Shown here: positions 1 to 5,196 of the stretch, piece after piece
Layout of the letters: every line of letters begins with the position of its first letter
Position numbering within the stretch: position 1 is the stretch's first letter
Assembly (NCBI GenBank): GCA_021782055.1
Contig: JAJXVP010000207.1
Location: forward strand, 1-5,196
Length of the DNA: 5,196 nt
Reading direction: 5' to 3'
Source: a bacterium
GTDB lineage: Bacteria > Spirochaetota > Spirochaetia > JABEVK01
Program-made: the position numbers and the translations under genes
Notes under the pieces: generated by a model
Seen by the model: the letters and a program-made list of their open reading frames with translations, nothing else
Told to the model about the DNA's origin: nothing
Database searches by the model: none

Positions 1-57
1 TAAGCTCTCCCGCGCCGATGATACTGCTATCGCGGGAAAGTAGGTCGTTGCCAGGCT
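1..57 (+). rRNA. rrf: 5S ribosomal RNA, 3' part (cut by window start)
   Basis: This is the last half of a 5S rRNA, the small RNA of the large ribosomal subunit. It begins in the conserved TAAGCTC that follows GAAGT in most bacterial 5S genes, continues through the loop-E segment CGCCGATGATA, and ends with AAAGTAGG and TTGCCAGGCT, the usual 3' strand of the closing helix. Helix IV is visible: CCCGCG at 9-14 can pair with CGCGGG at 31-36. The 5' half lies outside the window, so the closing helix cannot be checked. Being on the plus strand, it presumably ends an rRNA operon entering from the left. The 3' end is placed within one or two bases. Confidence 0.9.
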
Positions 58-58
58 C

Positions 59-127
59 TTTTTTTACCCTAAACTTTCTTTGGCATCCCTTTTTATCCCG
101 TCATGTTGGTACTTAAAGTTTTTTTTT
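59..127 (+). terminator. Possible rRNA operon transcript end (two T-tracts)
   Basis: Seven T residues (59-65) follow the 5S 3' end directly, so the 5S closing helix itself could serve as the terminator stem. A second tract of nine T (119-127) follows a weak 7-bp inverted repeat, AAACTTT at 71-77 with AAAGTTT at 115-121, which has a long loop and low GC. Neither is a textbook intrinsic terminator from what is visible. Nothing else was recognised between the 5S gene and the hairpin at 160-193. Confidence 0.35.
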
Positions 128-159
128 AGACGCTAGATATGGTGATTGGATTTGAATAA

Positions 160-193
160 AAAAAAAGCAAGAACTAGTGTTCTTGCTTTTTTT
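160..193. terminator. Bidirectional intrinsic terminator between rRNA operon and tRNA-Pro
   Basis: A perfect 8-bp stem, GCAAGAAC (167-174) with GTTCTTGC (179-186), closes a TAGT loop. It is flanked by at least seven A on the left and seven T (187-193) on the right, so the A/T tracts extend the stem and give a U-tail on either strand. It sits between two converging transcripts, the 5S rRNA on plus and tRNA-Pro on minus, which is where a shared terminator is expected. Confidence 0.85.
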
Positions 194-205
194 CAACGGT
201 AAATT

Positions 206-279
206 TCGGGCTGGCCGGATTTGAACCGGCGACCCCTAGTCCCCCAGACTAGTGCGCTAAACCCCTGCGCTACAGCCCG
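206..279 (-). tRNA. tRNA-Pro (anticodon GGG)
   Basis: The minus strand folds as a complete cloverleaf. The 7-bp acceptor stem is CGGGCTG (279-273) with CAGCCCG (213-207). The D arm has GCGC paired with GCGC. The anticodon stem is CTAGT/ACTAG around the 7-base loop CTGGGGG, and the T arm is GCCGG-TTCGAAT-CCGGC. The anticodon GGG lies at 243-245 and reads CCC proline codons; G at position 37 and an A discriminator (206) both fit tRNA-Pro. No CCA is encoded after the discriminator, so the end must be added by a nucleotidyltransferase. There is no intron and the variable loop is short. The gene has its own likely promoter and is followed by the terminator at 160-193. Confidence 0.96.
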
Positions 280-290
280 TAGCGAATAGT

Positions 291-320
291 AAATTAGCAT
301 AAAGGACCTTAGATTGTCAA
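291..320 (-). promoter_or_regulatory. Likely promoter of tRNA-Pro
   Basis: On the minus strand a perfect -35 TTGACA (320-315) is followed after 18 bases by TAATTT (296-291), preceded by TGC as in an extended -10. Transcription would start near 284, about five bases before the tRNA. The -10 is poor (3 of 6 matches), but the perfect -35, the TG element and the position support it. It lies in the gap after the histidine kinase stop codon, so the tRNA need not depend on kinase transcription. Confidence 0.55.
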
Positions 321-333
321 TGAATCCGAGAAC

Positions 334-2928
334 TTAAGATAAAAGTTCGTCGAGTAATGCCTCTAAGGTTTTTCGGGAATAAGGTTTACGTAAGAGACAC
401 TTAAAGCCCAGTTCCTTCAATTTATCCCAATCACCTTCTTCAAAATAGCCTGTACTAGCGGCGGCCTTTAAGTTGGGATTTAGCTCTTGAAGTTTCAGAA
501 AAACCGTTTCACCGTTCCAACCCCCAGGAAGTGTTAAGTCTAAAATTACAGCGTCATAAGGGCGTTCTTGTGTTGCTTGATAAGCCTTCCACGCACTTTC
601 CCCGTCAGCAAAAGTATCTGCTTGATGGCCCAAACGGCTCAATAATTCTTTGAGAATTTTTCGAATCCCTTCTTCATCATCTAAGACCAGGATTTTTGCT
701 TTTGGGGAGGTTTCTGTTTTGCTTTGTTGTAAAAGGGGTTCTGGTTTTGTCGAGGCTTTGGGCAACCAAAAGCGAAAGAGGGCCCCTTGTCCTGGTTGAT
801 AGACATCTAAATCCAGCCACCCCCCATGCCGAAGTAAAATATTACGACATGTAATCAGACCTAAACCATGACCGTCTTGTTTTGTTGTAAAGTAGGGTTC
901 AAAGATTTGTTCGCGTTGTTCAGGTCGTATGCCGGGGCCTGTGTCTTTCACATCAACTTCGACGTACGAACCTGGTGTCAATGCACCTGAGCCTTGAGGC
1001 AATTCGACATTTCTTGCACTAAGGATAAGTTCACCTCCTCGCTTCATGGACTGAACAGCATTGAGGATTAAATTTTGAAGCACTTGGGCAAGTTGCTCTC
1101 CATCTGCATTCACTGGCCACAAGTCCGACTGAAAATCATAAGAAGCTCGGCATGAGCTTGATCGCAAAAGAAACTCAGCAGTTGTTCGGATAAATTCTGG
1201 CAATAAAGTAGGATTCAACACAGGTGAACCGCCACGGCTAAACGTTAAAAGTTGATGGGTTAATCCTCTAGCCCTTTCTAATGCTTGTTGGATGAGGTCA
1301 AGAAGAGATTTTCCTTCAGTCGAGGTGATTTCTGAACTCAGTAATTCGATTTGGCCATAGAGTGTCGTAAGTAAATTATTATAATCATGGGCTAATCCGG
1401 CACCTAGCAATCCCAAGGCTTCGACATTTTGTTTTCGCAAAAGTTCAACTTCTACCACGCGACGTTCTTCAATTTCATCAGCTAGTTGACGATGTGAACG
1501 CTCTAATTCTTCTGTTCGAGCCAAGACTTTAAGTTCCAGGTTTGTCTTGGCTTCCTGGAGTTGATCGAGCAAGCGGCTAATAAATAACGAAGACGAAAGC
1601 TGATGTCTCAAGCTTTTTAACACGAGACCAGTTTGGCCGCGTCCCTGATATACTGCATAACCATAAGCCTGATTCTGCTTGTGCAAGGCATCGACAAACC
1701 AGACTTGCGGAGTGGCACTGGTCTGTGTTCCAGGGGGAAAAAGCTCCTGAGTTTCAAAGCTGACAATCGGATTATCATTTTGGCACGGGTCCCGATAACT
1801 GACGACACGTTGACTATAAGCCTGGTCCGAAGTGAAAAGAACAAGATCAAAACTCGTCATCCCATATAAAGCTAAATTTTTGGCTAACACACTGCCGATT
1901 TGAGGTAAGGACAAACCGGTAACGAGTTCTTCACCTATTTCTAATGAATTAAAAAGAAGGTGTCGGTCAAGAATCTTGGTCGTGAGCTGTTGGCGGGATT
2001 GGTGATCGTCTGTGACACGAGTGGGGGGAAGCGTAGGAGGATAAAGGCTAGAGGATTCCCGATAAATCACTTGGCTTGAAAGTTTTGTGACAAGAGTAGG
2101 GGATTTTCCAGCGATCAATTGAGCTAAAGCAGATATTCCTTCCTGGGCTAAAGCGTCAATCGGAAATTTGATTGTCGTCAAAGAAGGAATCAAGTACCGA
2201 CTTTCTTCGGTATCATCAAAACCCGTCAAAAAAAGATCCTGAGGGATCTTAAGGCCTCGACGTTGAAGCTCGCTTAAAGCTCCCATGGCCATATTATCAT
2301 TCAAACAAACCCAAGCCTCACCTAGTGAGGCCTTTTTTTCTAGTTGGTTGGAGACAGCTTGGACTCCTGATAAAAAGGAATAATCCCCTTCCAGAACTGT
2401 TAAGGTTGTTCCGGGGTGTTTTTCCAGGGAGTCTTGAAGAGCCATTAGTCTTTGTTGAGAATCCTTGTTCGTAGCGGGGCCAGTCAGACAAGTAAAACTC
2501 TTGGCTCCTTGTTCATAAAGGTGTTGAGCCAATTGAGTCATCCCGCTGGAATTATCAATTAATAAAGAGGGGATACCTGGTATTTGTCTACCTAAACTGA
2601 CCTGGGGCAAGCCTTGAAAGCGTTGTAAAAACTCTCTGGTTTGAGCATCGTTGAGAAAACTAAAAATATCTGAGTAGAGGATGCCGTCAAAAAGGCTAGG
2701 TTGAAACAAATGATAAAGATAATTCCGTCCAGCTTCATGAAAGTGCGTACTGTTGAGCTGTCCTCCATGCAACACAGTCAAATCCCAGTTTTGTTTCAAG
2801 GAAGCTTCCGCTAAGGCATGAAAGAGGGATTCATTAAAAGTATTCCCTAAATCGAGTGATAGGTAAGCTATACGGGGTCGTGTTCGGTGCATACTCCTAG
2901 TATAGGTGAGACAAACCTTTTCTTCCAA
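334..2928 (-). CDS. Hybrid sensor histidine kinase with LacI-type binding domain and C-terminal receiver
   Basis: About 864 residues, counted from the TTG start at 2928. Residues 18-276 form a LacI/periplasmic-binding-protein fold (RPRIAYLSLDL at the front, then LFLTGFDDTEES and SLTTIKFPIDALAQEG as in LacI regulators), but the DNA-binding helix-turn-helix is absent. Residues about 323-453 resemble the GAF-like middle domain of LacI-sensor GGDEF or kinase proteins (LFPPG, YGYAVYQG). A coiled coil (453-501) leads to HisKA with GLAHDYNNLL (phospho-accepting His514), then HATPase: N box QNLILNA (Asn623), DTGPGI (Asp662), FEPYFTTK and GHGLGL. The receiver (745-864) has Asp750/Asp751, acceptor Asp797 in VILDLTLPGG, Ser825/Thr826 and Lys848. 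No signal peptide or membrane segment is seen, so it should act in the cytoplasm and pass phosphate to an unlinked partner. The ligand is unknown, probably a sugar or similar small molecule by family. The start is uncertain: TTG 2928 has AGGAG seven bases upstream, TTG 2949 has AAGGA touching it, and ATG 2892 has AGGAG only one base away. Confidence 0.9.
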   Translation of the reverse strand: MEEKVCLTYTRSMHRTRPRIAYLSLDLGNTFNESLFHALAEASLKQNWDLTVLHGGQLNSTHFHEAGRNYLYHLFQPSLFDGILYSDIFSFLNDAQTREFLQRFQGLPQVSLGRQIPGIPSLLIDNSSGMTQLAQHLYEQGAKSFTCLTGPATNKDSQQRLMALQDSLEKHPGTTLTVLEGDYSFLSGVQAVSNQLEKKASLGEAWVCLNDNMAMGALSELQRRGLKIPQDLFLTGFDDTEESRYLIPSLTTIKFPIDALAQEGISALAQLIAGKSPTLVTKLSSQVIYRESSSLYPPTLPPTRVTDDHQSRQQLTTKILDRHLLFNSLEIGEELVTGLSLPQIGSVLAKNLALYGMTSFDLVLFTSDQAYSQRVVSYRDPCQNDNPIVSFETQELFPPGTQTSATPQVWFVDALHKQNQAYGYAVYQGRGQTGLVLKSLRHQLSSSLFISRLLDQLQEAKTNLELKVLARTEELERSHRQLADEIEERRVVEVELLRKQNVEALGLLGAGLAHDYNNLLTTLYGQIELLSSEITSTEGKSLLDLIQQALERARGLTHQLLTFSRGGSPVLNPTLLPEFIRTTAEFLLRSSSCRASYDFQSDLWPVNADGEQLAQVLQNLILNAVQSMKRGGELILSARNVELPQGSGALTPGSYVEVDVKDTGPGIRPEQREQIFEPYFTTKQDGHGLGLITCRNILLRHGGWLDLDVYQPGQGALFRFWLPKASTKPEPLLQQSKTETSPKAKILVLDDEEGIRKILKELLSRLGHQADTFADGESAWKAYQATQERPYDAVILDLTLPGGWNGETVFLKLQELNPNLKAAASTGYFEEGDWDKLKELGFKCLLRKPYSRKTLEALLDELLS
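2315..2339 (+). terminator. Intrinsic-terminator-like hairpin antisense to the kinase gene
   Basis: On the plus strand GCCTCAC (2315-2321), loop CTA and GTGAGGC (2325-2331) make a perfect 7-bp GC-rich stem, followed after one C by seven T (2333-2339). This is a textbook Rho-independent terminator shape, but it lies inside the kinase coding sequence (around residues 197-204) and faces the opposite strand. It would stop antisense transcripts entering from the left. It may be a by-product of codon choice, since the T-tract is simply a Glu-Lys-Lys stretch read backwards. Confidence 0.4.
2899..2928 (-). promoter_or_regulatory. Possible promoter of the histidine kinase
   Basis: On the minus strand TTGGAA (2928-2923; 4 of 6 matches to -35) is followed after 18 bases by TATACT (2904-2899; 5 of 6 matches to -10). 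Normal spacing puts the first transcribed base at about 2892, exactly the A of the in-frame ATG there, which would give a leaderless mRNA. If translation starts at TTG 2928 or 2949 instead, this element would lie inside the gene and could not drive the full-length protein. Confidence 0.35.
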
Positions 2929-2952
2929 TTCATCTCTCCTCTTCCTCAATCC

Positions 2953-2982
2953 TTGACATCACTTCGGCGCGGTTGCTACCAT
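2953..2982 (+). promoter_or_regulatory. Promoter of pyrFE
   Basis: A perfect -35 TTGACA (2953-2958) is followed after 18 bases by TACCAT (2977-2982, 4 of 6 matches), with TGC directly in front as an extended -10. The transcript would start near 2989, giving a leader of only about eleven bases. That leaves no room for an attenuator, PyrR-binding leader or riboswitch, so any control of pyrFE here would act at initiation. Confidence 0.6.
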
Positions 2983-2988
2983 GACTTT

Positions 2989-2995
2989 AAGGGGG
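2989..2995 (+). promoter_or_regulatory. Ribosome binding site of pyrFE
   Basis: AAGGGGG ends four bases before the ATG at 3000. It is purine-rich and close to the Shine-Dalgarno consensus. It fixes the start at 3000, which also matches the usual N-terminus of type 2 PyrF proteins. Confidence 0.6.
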
Positions 2996-2999
2996 CTTC

Positions 3000-4409
3000 A
3001 TGGACTTTTTTGAACGTTTAGAGCAGGTTTGCCAAGAAAAACAGAGCTTGCTTTGTGTAGGATTAGACCCAAGAATCGAGGTCAGCGACGGTGAGAACGT
3101 TCGTAGTAAAATTGTAGAATTTAACCGTAGGCTTATTGAAGCCACCTTGCCCTATGCCGCTGCGTATAAGCCCAATATTGCTTTTTATGAAGCTTGGGGA
3201 CTTGAGGGGTTGGCAGCCTTAGAGGATACTTTAGCTCTCCTCCCTTCGGGTGTTCCCGTTGTATTGGATGCGAAAAGAGGGGATATCGGTCCAACTGCGG
3301 AAGCGTATGCCCGTGCCGCTTATCGTTTGAAAGGGGTCGACTGTGTCACGATCTCTCCCTACATGGGTCGCGATGCCGTAGATCCTTTTTTAAAATCGTC
3401 AGAAAAAGCTGTCTTTGTTTTAGCTCGTACCTCAAATCCGAGCGCCAAAGAAATCCAGGATTTTCGGGTCAAGAAAGAACCTTTGTACTTACGTTCAGCT
3501 CGTGTCGCCGCTTCGTGGGATCGGCGTGTCGGTCTCGTGGTGGCGGGTAATGATCGAGAAGCCTTGACCCTTCTTCGTCAGAACTTGCCAGATACTTGGT
3601 TTTTAGCTCCTGGTATTGGGGCTCAAGGAGGCACGGTTCAAGAAGCTTGTGCGGCCGGCTTACGACGAGATGGTTTAGGCCTTTTAGTGGTGGTGGCTCG
3701 TGAAATCTCTAGTTCAGCTGACCCTGCTCAGGCCGCTCGTCGCTTGCGGGATGGTATCAATGAAGCCCGACATCTTACTCTAGCCAATCGTCAAACCGGG
3801 CAGACTCCGATGTCAAAACTCAAGAAAAAACTTTTAAGAGGACTGATTCGAACCGAATGCTTCCGTTTGGGTGAGTTTACTCTCAAGTCGGGGATCAAAT
3901 CTCCCTTTTATGTCGATTTACGTCGAGTTTCAGCCGACCCTAAGGTGTTGCGTTTAGCAGGTAAAGCGTATGCAGAACTTGCCCGCAATTTATCTTACCG
4001 AAGTATTGCGGGTATTCCCGTGGCGGCACTGCCCCTAGCAAGCTCGGCTAGTTTGGAAATGAACAAACCGCTGATTTACCCTCGCATCCCCCCCAAGGCG
4101 CATGGAACAGGCAATGCGATTGAAGGCGATTGGAAACCGGGTGAAAAAGTGCTTCTCTTAGACGACTTAATTACGACGGGAAAAAGCAAAGAAGAAGCCA
4201 TTGATGTTTTACGTGCCGAAGGCTTGGTGGTTGAAGATCTCGTTGTCTTGCTGGAGCGTGGAGCTCAAGGTCGGCGAGACATGGAAGCCAGGGGCGTCCG
4301 CCTCCATGCCTACGCTCGAATTGAAGAATTCTTTGAAGTGGCTCAAGAAATGGGCCTCATGGATGAAGCTAAAAAGGCTGAACTGATTGCCTTTGCTCAG
4401 GCTAATTAG
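3000..4409 (+). CDS. pyrFE: Bifunctional UMP synthase: orotidine-5'-phosphate decarboxylase / orotate phosphoribosyltransferase
   Basis: A 469-residue fusion that carries out the last two steps of de novo pyrimidine synthesis in the cytoplasm: orotate plus PRPP gives OMP, and OMP loses CO2 to give UMP. Residues 1-258 are a type 2 PyrF, starting with LLCVGLDPR and carrying Lys57 in YKPN, the catalytic signature DAKRGD (Asp90, Lys92, Asp95), the phosphate loop APGIGAQGG (203-211) and Arg234. After a short linker, residues 273-469 are PyrE: FTLKSG (Lys296), FYVDLR, GIPVAALPLA, the flexible loop YPRIPPKAHGTG and the PRPP-binding motif VLLLDDLITTGKS (384-396). Both halves are full length. The domain order is opposite to animal and plant UMP synthase; cyanobacteria and trypanosomatids are known to have this order. 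In the flexible loop the usual Arg-Lys pair is Arg362-Ile363. Met271 (ATG at 3810) sits at the start of the PyrE half but has no good ribosome site, so a separate PyrE product is unlikely. No other pyr gene is in the window. Confidence 0.95.
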   Translation: MDFFERLEQVCQEKQSLLCVGLDPRIEVSDGENVRSKIVEFNRRLIEATLPYAAAYKPNIAFYEAWGLEGLAALEDTLALLPSGVPVVLDAKRGDIGPTAEAYARAAYRLKGVDCVTISPYMGRDAVDPFLKSSEKAVFVLARTSNPSAKEIQDFRVKKEPLYLRSARVAASWDRRVGLVVAGNDREALTLLRQNLPDTWFLAPGIGAQGGTVQEACAAGLRRDGLGLLVVVAREISSSADPAQAARRLRDGINEARHLTLANRQTGQTPMSKLKKKLLRGLIRTECFRLGEFTLKSGIKSPFYVDLRRVSADPKVLRLAGKAYAELARNLSYRSIAGIPVAALPLASSASLEMNKPLIYPRIPPKAHGTGNAIEGDWKPGEKVLLLDDLITTGKSKEEAIDVLRAEGLVVEDLVVLLERGAQGRRDMEARGVRLHAYARIEEFFEVAQEMGLMDEAKKAELIAFAQAN

Positions 4410-4416
4410 TCAGTCC

Positions 4417-4486
4417 AAGCCTCAACTTTCAACCTTCGTCTTATGAGGTCAACCTTCGTCTCATGAGGTTTTGAACTTAGAGGCTT
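4417..4486. terminator. Imperfect hairpin between converging pyrFE and chemoreceptor genes
   Basis: AAGCCTC (4417-4423) can pair with GAGGCTT (4480-4486), and further in TTCAA and CCT can pair with TTGAA and AGG, forming an imperfect long stem around most of the tandem repeat. It lies where both converging genes end. No T-tract follows on either strand, so it is not a canonical intrinsic terminator. It could still act as an mRNA end barrier. Confidence 0.25.
4429..4468. repeat. 20-bp tandem direct repeat, two copies
   Basis: Two adjacent 20-base units, 4429-4448 and 4449-4468, differ at one base (T at 4442, C at 4462). The unit starts TCAACCTTCG and ends ATGAGG. The right-hand copy covers the last codons and stop of the chemoreceptor gene, and the left-hand copy lies in the gap. 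Read on the minus strand, each copy contains Ser-stop (TCATGA and TCATAA), so the end of the gene appears to have been duplicated in place. Confidence 0.85.
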
Positions 4487-5196
4487 CAGTTTCCAGTTCG
4501 GTCGTGAGTTCTGCATTTTCTTGAGCAATCCGTGCAAGCTCACTTACCGAATTGGCTACTTCTGAAATTCCTGCAGAGTTCTCGGCAACGGCCCCTGCGT
4601 TGGCATCGGCCATTTGGACAACAATTTCCATCGATTCGCGGGTACTTTCAGCCTTCTTCCCCATTTGTTGAGCATCATTTTTGATTAATCGGGTGGTTTC
4701 TACCAGGTTAGTCAATGTATCTGCCAAGACACGGCCGCCTTGTGCGGTTTCAGCAATGGCTCCTTCCATCTGAGCCATTGCCTGACTGATGTCCTGAATA
4801 CCTGAAAGCATCCGTTCCATCGTAGTCCCGGTAGTCTGAGAAATGACTTTAGTTTGATCGATACGTTTTAAAATATCATTCAAAGAAGAAGAAATACTTT
4901 TAGCATTGGCCGAAGTCGCTTCACTGAGCTTCCGGATTTCATCAGCTACCACGGCAAAGCCTTTTCCAGCTTCTCCCGCATGAGCCGCTTCAATGGCGGC
5001 ATTCATCGCTAAAAGTCCAGTTTGTGAAGCAACTTCATTAATAATGCTGGTAAACTCTGAGATGACTTCGGCGGATTGGGCAATAGCGTCAATCGAAGTT
5101 AGGGTTTCTGCCATATCCTCTTCACCTTGCCGAGCGGCTTCGGCTAAGTCATCAGAAAGTTTTCGTTTTAACTTCGTCGTGTCGTCGAGACTGGCT
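4461..5196 (-). CDS. Methyl-accepting chemotaxis protein, C-terminal signalling part (5' end beyond window)
   Basis: The reading frame is open to the right edge and beyond: upstream of Met at 5114 it continues with 27 more visible residues starting [10 protein letters not shown], so that Met is not the real start. About 244 residues are visible. They are almost entirely heptad-patterned coiled coil with the chemoreceptor hairpin tip ([15 protein letters not shown], then [12 protein letters not shown] and [11 protein letters not shown]), the site that binds CheA and CheW. From the tip to the C-terminus there are about 170 residues, roughly 24 heptads, so it belongs to a long-arm receptor class. 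Sensor, membrane and HAMP regions would lie off the window. It ends KFKTS with no NWETF-like CheR/CheB-binding pentapeptide. Gly replaces the common Asn in QTN, and His replaces the Arg that makes trimer contacts in the E. coli receptor Tsr. The gene converges on pyrFE. Confidence 0.93.
   Translation of the reverse strand, partial: ASLDDTTKLKRKLSDDLAEAARQGEEDMAETLTSIDAIAQSAEVISEFTSIINEVASQTGLLAMNAAIEAAHAGEAGKGFAVVADEIRKLSEATSANAKSISSSLNDILKRIDQTKVISQTTGTTMERMLSGIQDISQAMAQMEGAIAETAQGGRVLADTLTNLVETTRLIKNDAQQMGKKAESTRESMEIVVQMADANAGAVAENSAGISEVANSVSELARIAQENAELTTELETEASKFKTS

Noticed and set aside
173..254. ACTAGTG occurring both in the terminator loop (173-179) and at the tRNA anticodon stem (248-254)
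   Set aside because: A seven-base match over this distance is easily chance, and no att-site-like extension is seen.
1033..1041. Perfect Shine-Dalgarno sequence AGGAGGTGA on the minus strand inside the kinase gene
   Set aside because: No start codon follows at a usable distance, and the bases encode Arg-Gly-Gly-Glu of the ATPase domain.
1617..1869. Overlapping open frames of about 77 and 78 codons, one on each strand
   Set aside because: They lie wholly inside the kinase gene, have no recognisable motif and are best explained as shadows of its reading frame.
2228..2250. Hairpin AAGATCC-CTCA-GGATCTT followed by T on the kinase sense strand
   Set aside because: The stem is short and AT-rich at its base, and the bases encode the conserved LacI segment IPQDLFLTGF, so protein constraint explains it. 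A real terminator here would abolish kinase expression.
4201..4386. 61-codon open frame on the plus strand
   Set aside because: It is a shifted frame inside the clearly coding PyrE half, with no independent support.
3810..4409. Separate pyrE gene starting at ATG 3810
   Set aside because: The frame is continuous with pyrF, there is no stop between them and no ribosome site before the ATG, so a fusion protein is the simpler reading.

Overview
The window looks like ordinary chromosomal DNA of a free-living, motile bacterium. The best lineage clue is the receptor at the right edge. Its signalling tip reads [20 protein letters not shown], the form I associate with spirochaete methyl-accepting chemotaxis proteins (Ala-Ala-His instead of the usual Ala-Ala-Arg). 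A spirochaete is therefore my leading guess, but it rests on remembered family patterns and is not proven.

Layout. Bases 1-57 are the 3' end of a 5S rRNA on the plus strand, so an rRNA operon ends here. Bases 58-205 hold T-tracts and a strong bidirectional terminator hairpin (160-193) that separates the rRNA operon from a converging tRNA-Pro(GGG) gene (206-279, minus). The tRNA appears to have its own promoter at 291-320. Next, on the minus strand, is a large cytoplasmic hybrid histidine kinase (334 to about 2928): a LacI-type sugar-binding sensor without a DNA-binding domain, a GAF-like middle domain, a coiled coil, HisKA, HATPase and a C-terminal receiver. Divergent from it is pyrFE (3000-4409, plus), a single-chain UMP synthase with orotidine-5'-phosphate decarboxylase first and orotate phosphoribosyltransferase second, with a good extended -10 promoter just upstream. 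Converging on it is the C-terminal signalling half of a methyl-accepting chemotaxis protein (4461 to the right edge, minus). The 51-bp gap between them carries an almost perfect 20-bp tandem repeat.

How the genes work together. They do not form one pathway. The rRNA and tRNA serve translation, PyrFE completes UMP synthesis, and the kinase and chemoreceptor are separate signalling proteins. The only shared control region is the short divergent gap between the kinase and pyrFE.

I saw no CRISPR array, insertion sequence, phage gene, toxin-antitoxin pair or defence system. The points most worth a second look are the kinase architecture and its unclear start, an intrinsic-terminator-like hairpin on the antisense strand inside the kinase gene, the inverted UMP synthase fusion with an unusual PRPP-loop residue, and the tandem repeat that duplicates the end of the chemoreceptor gene.
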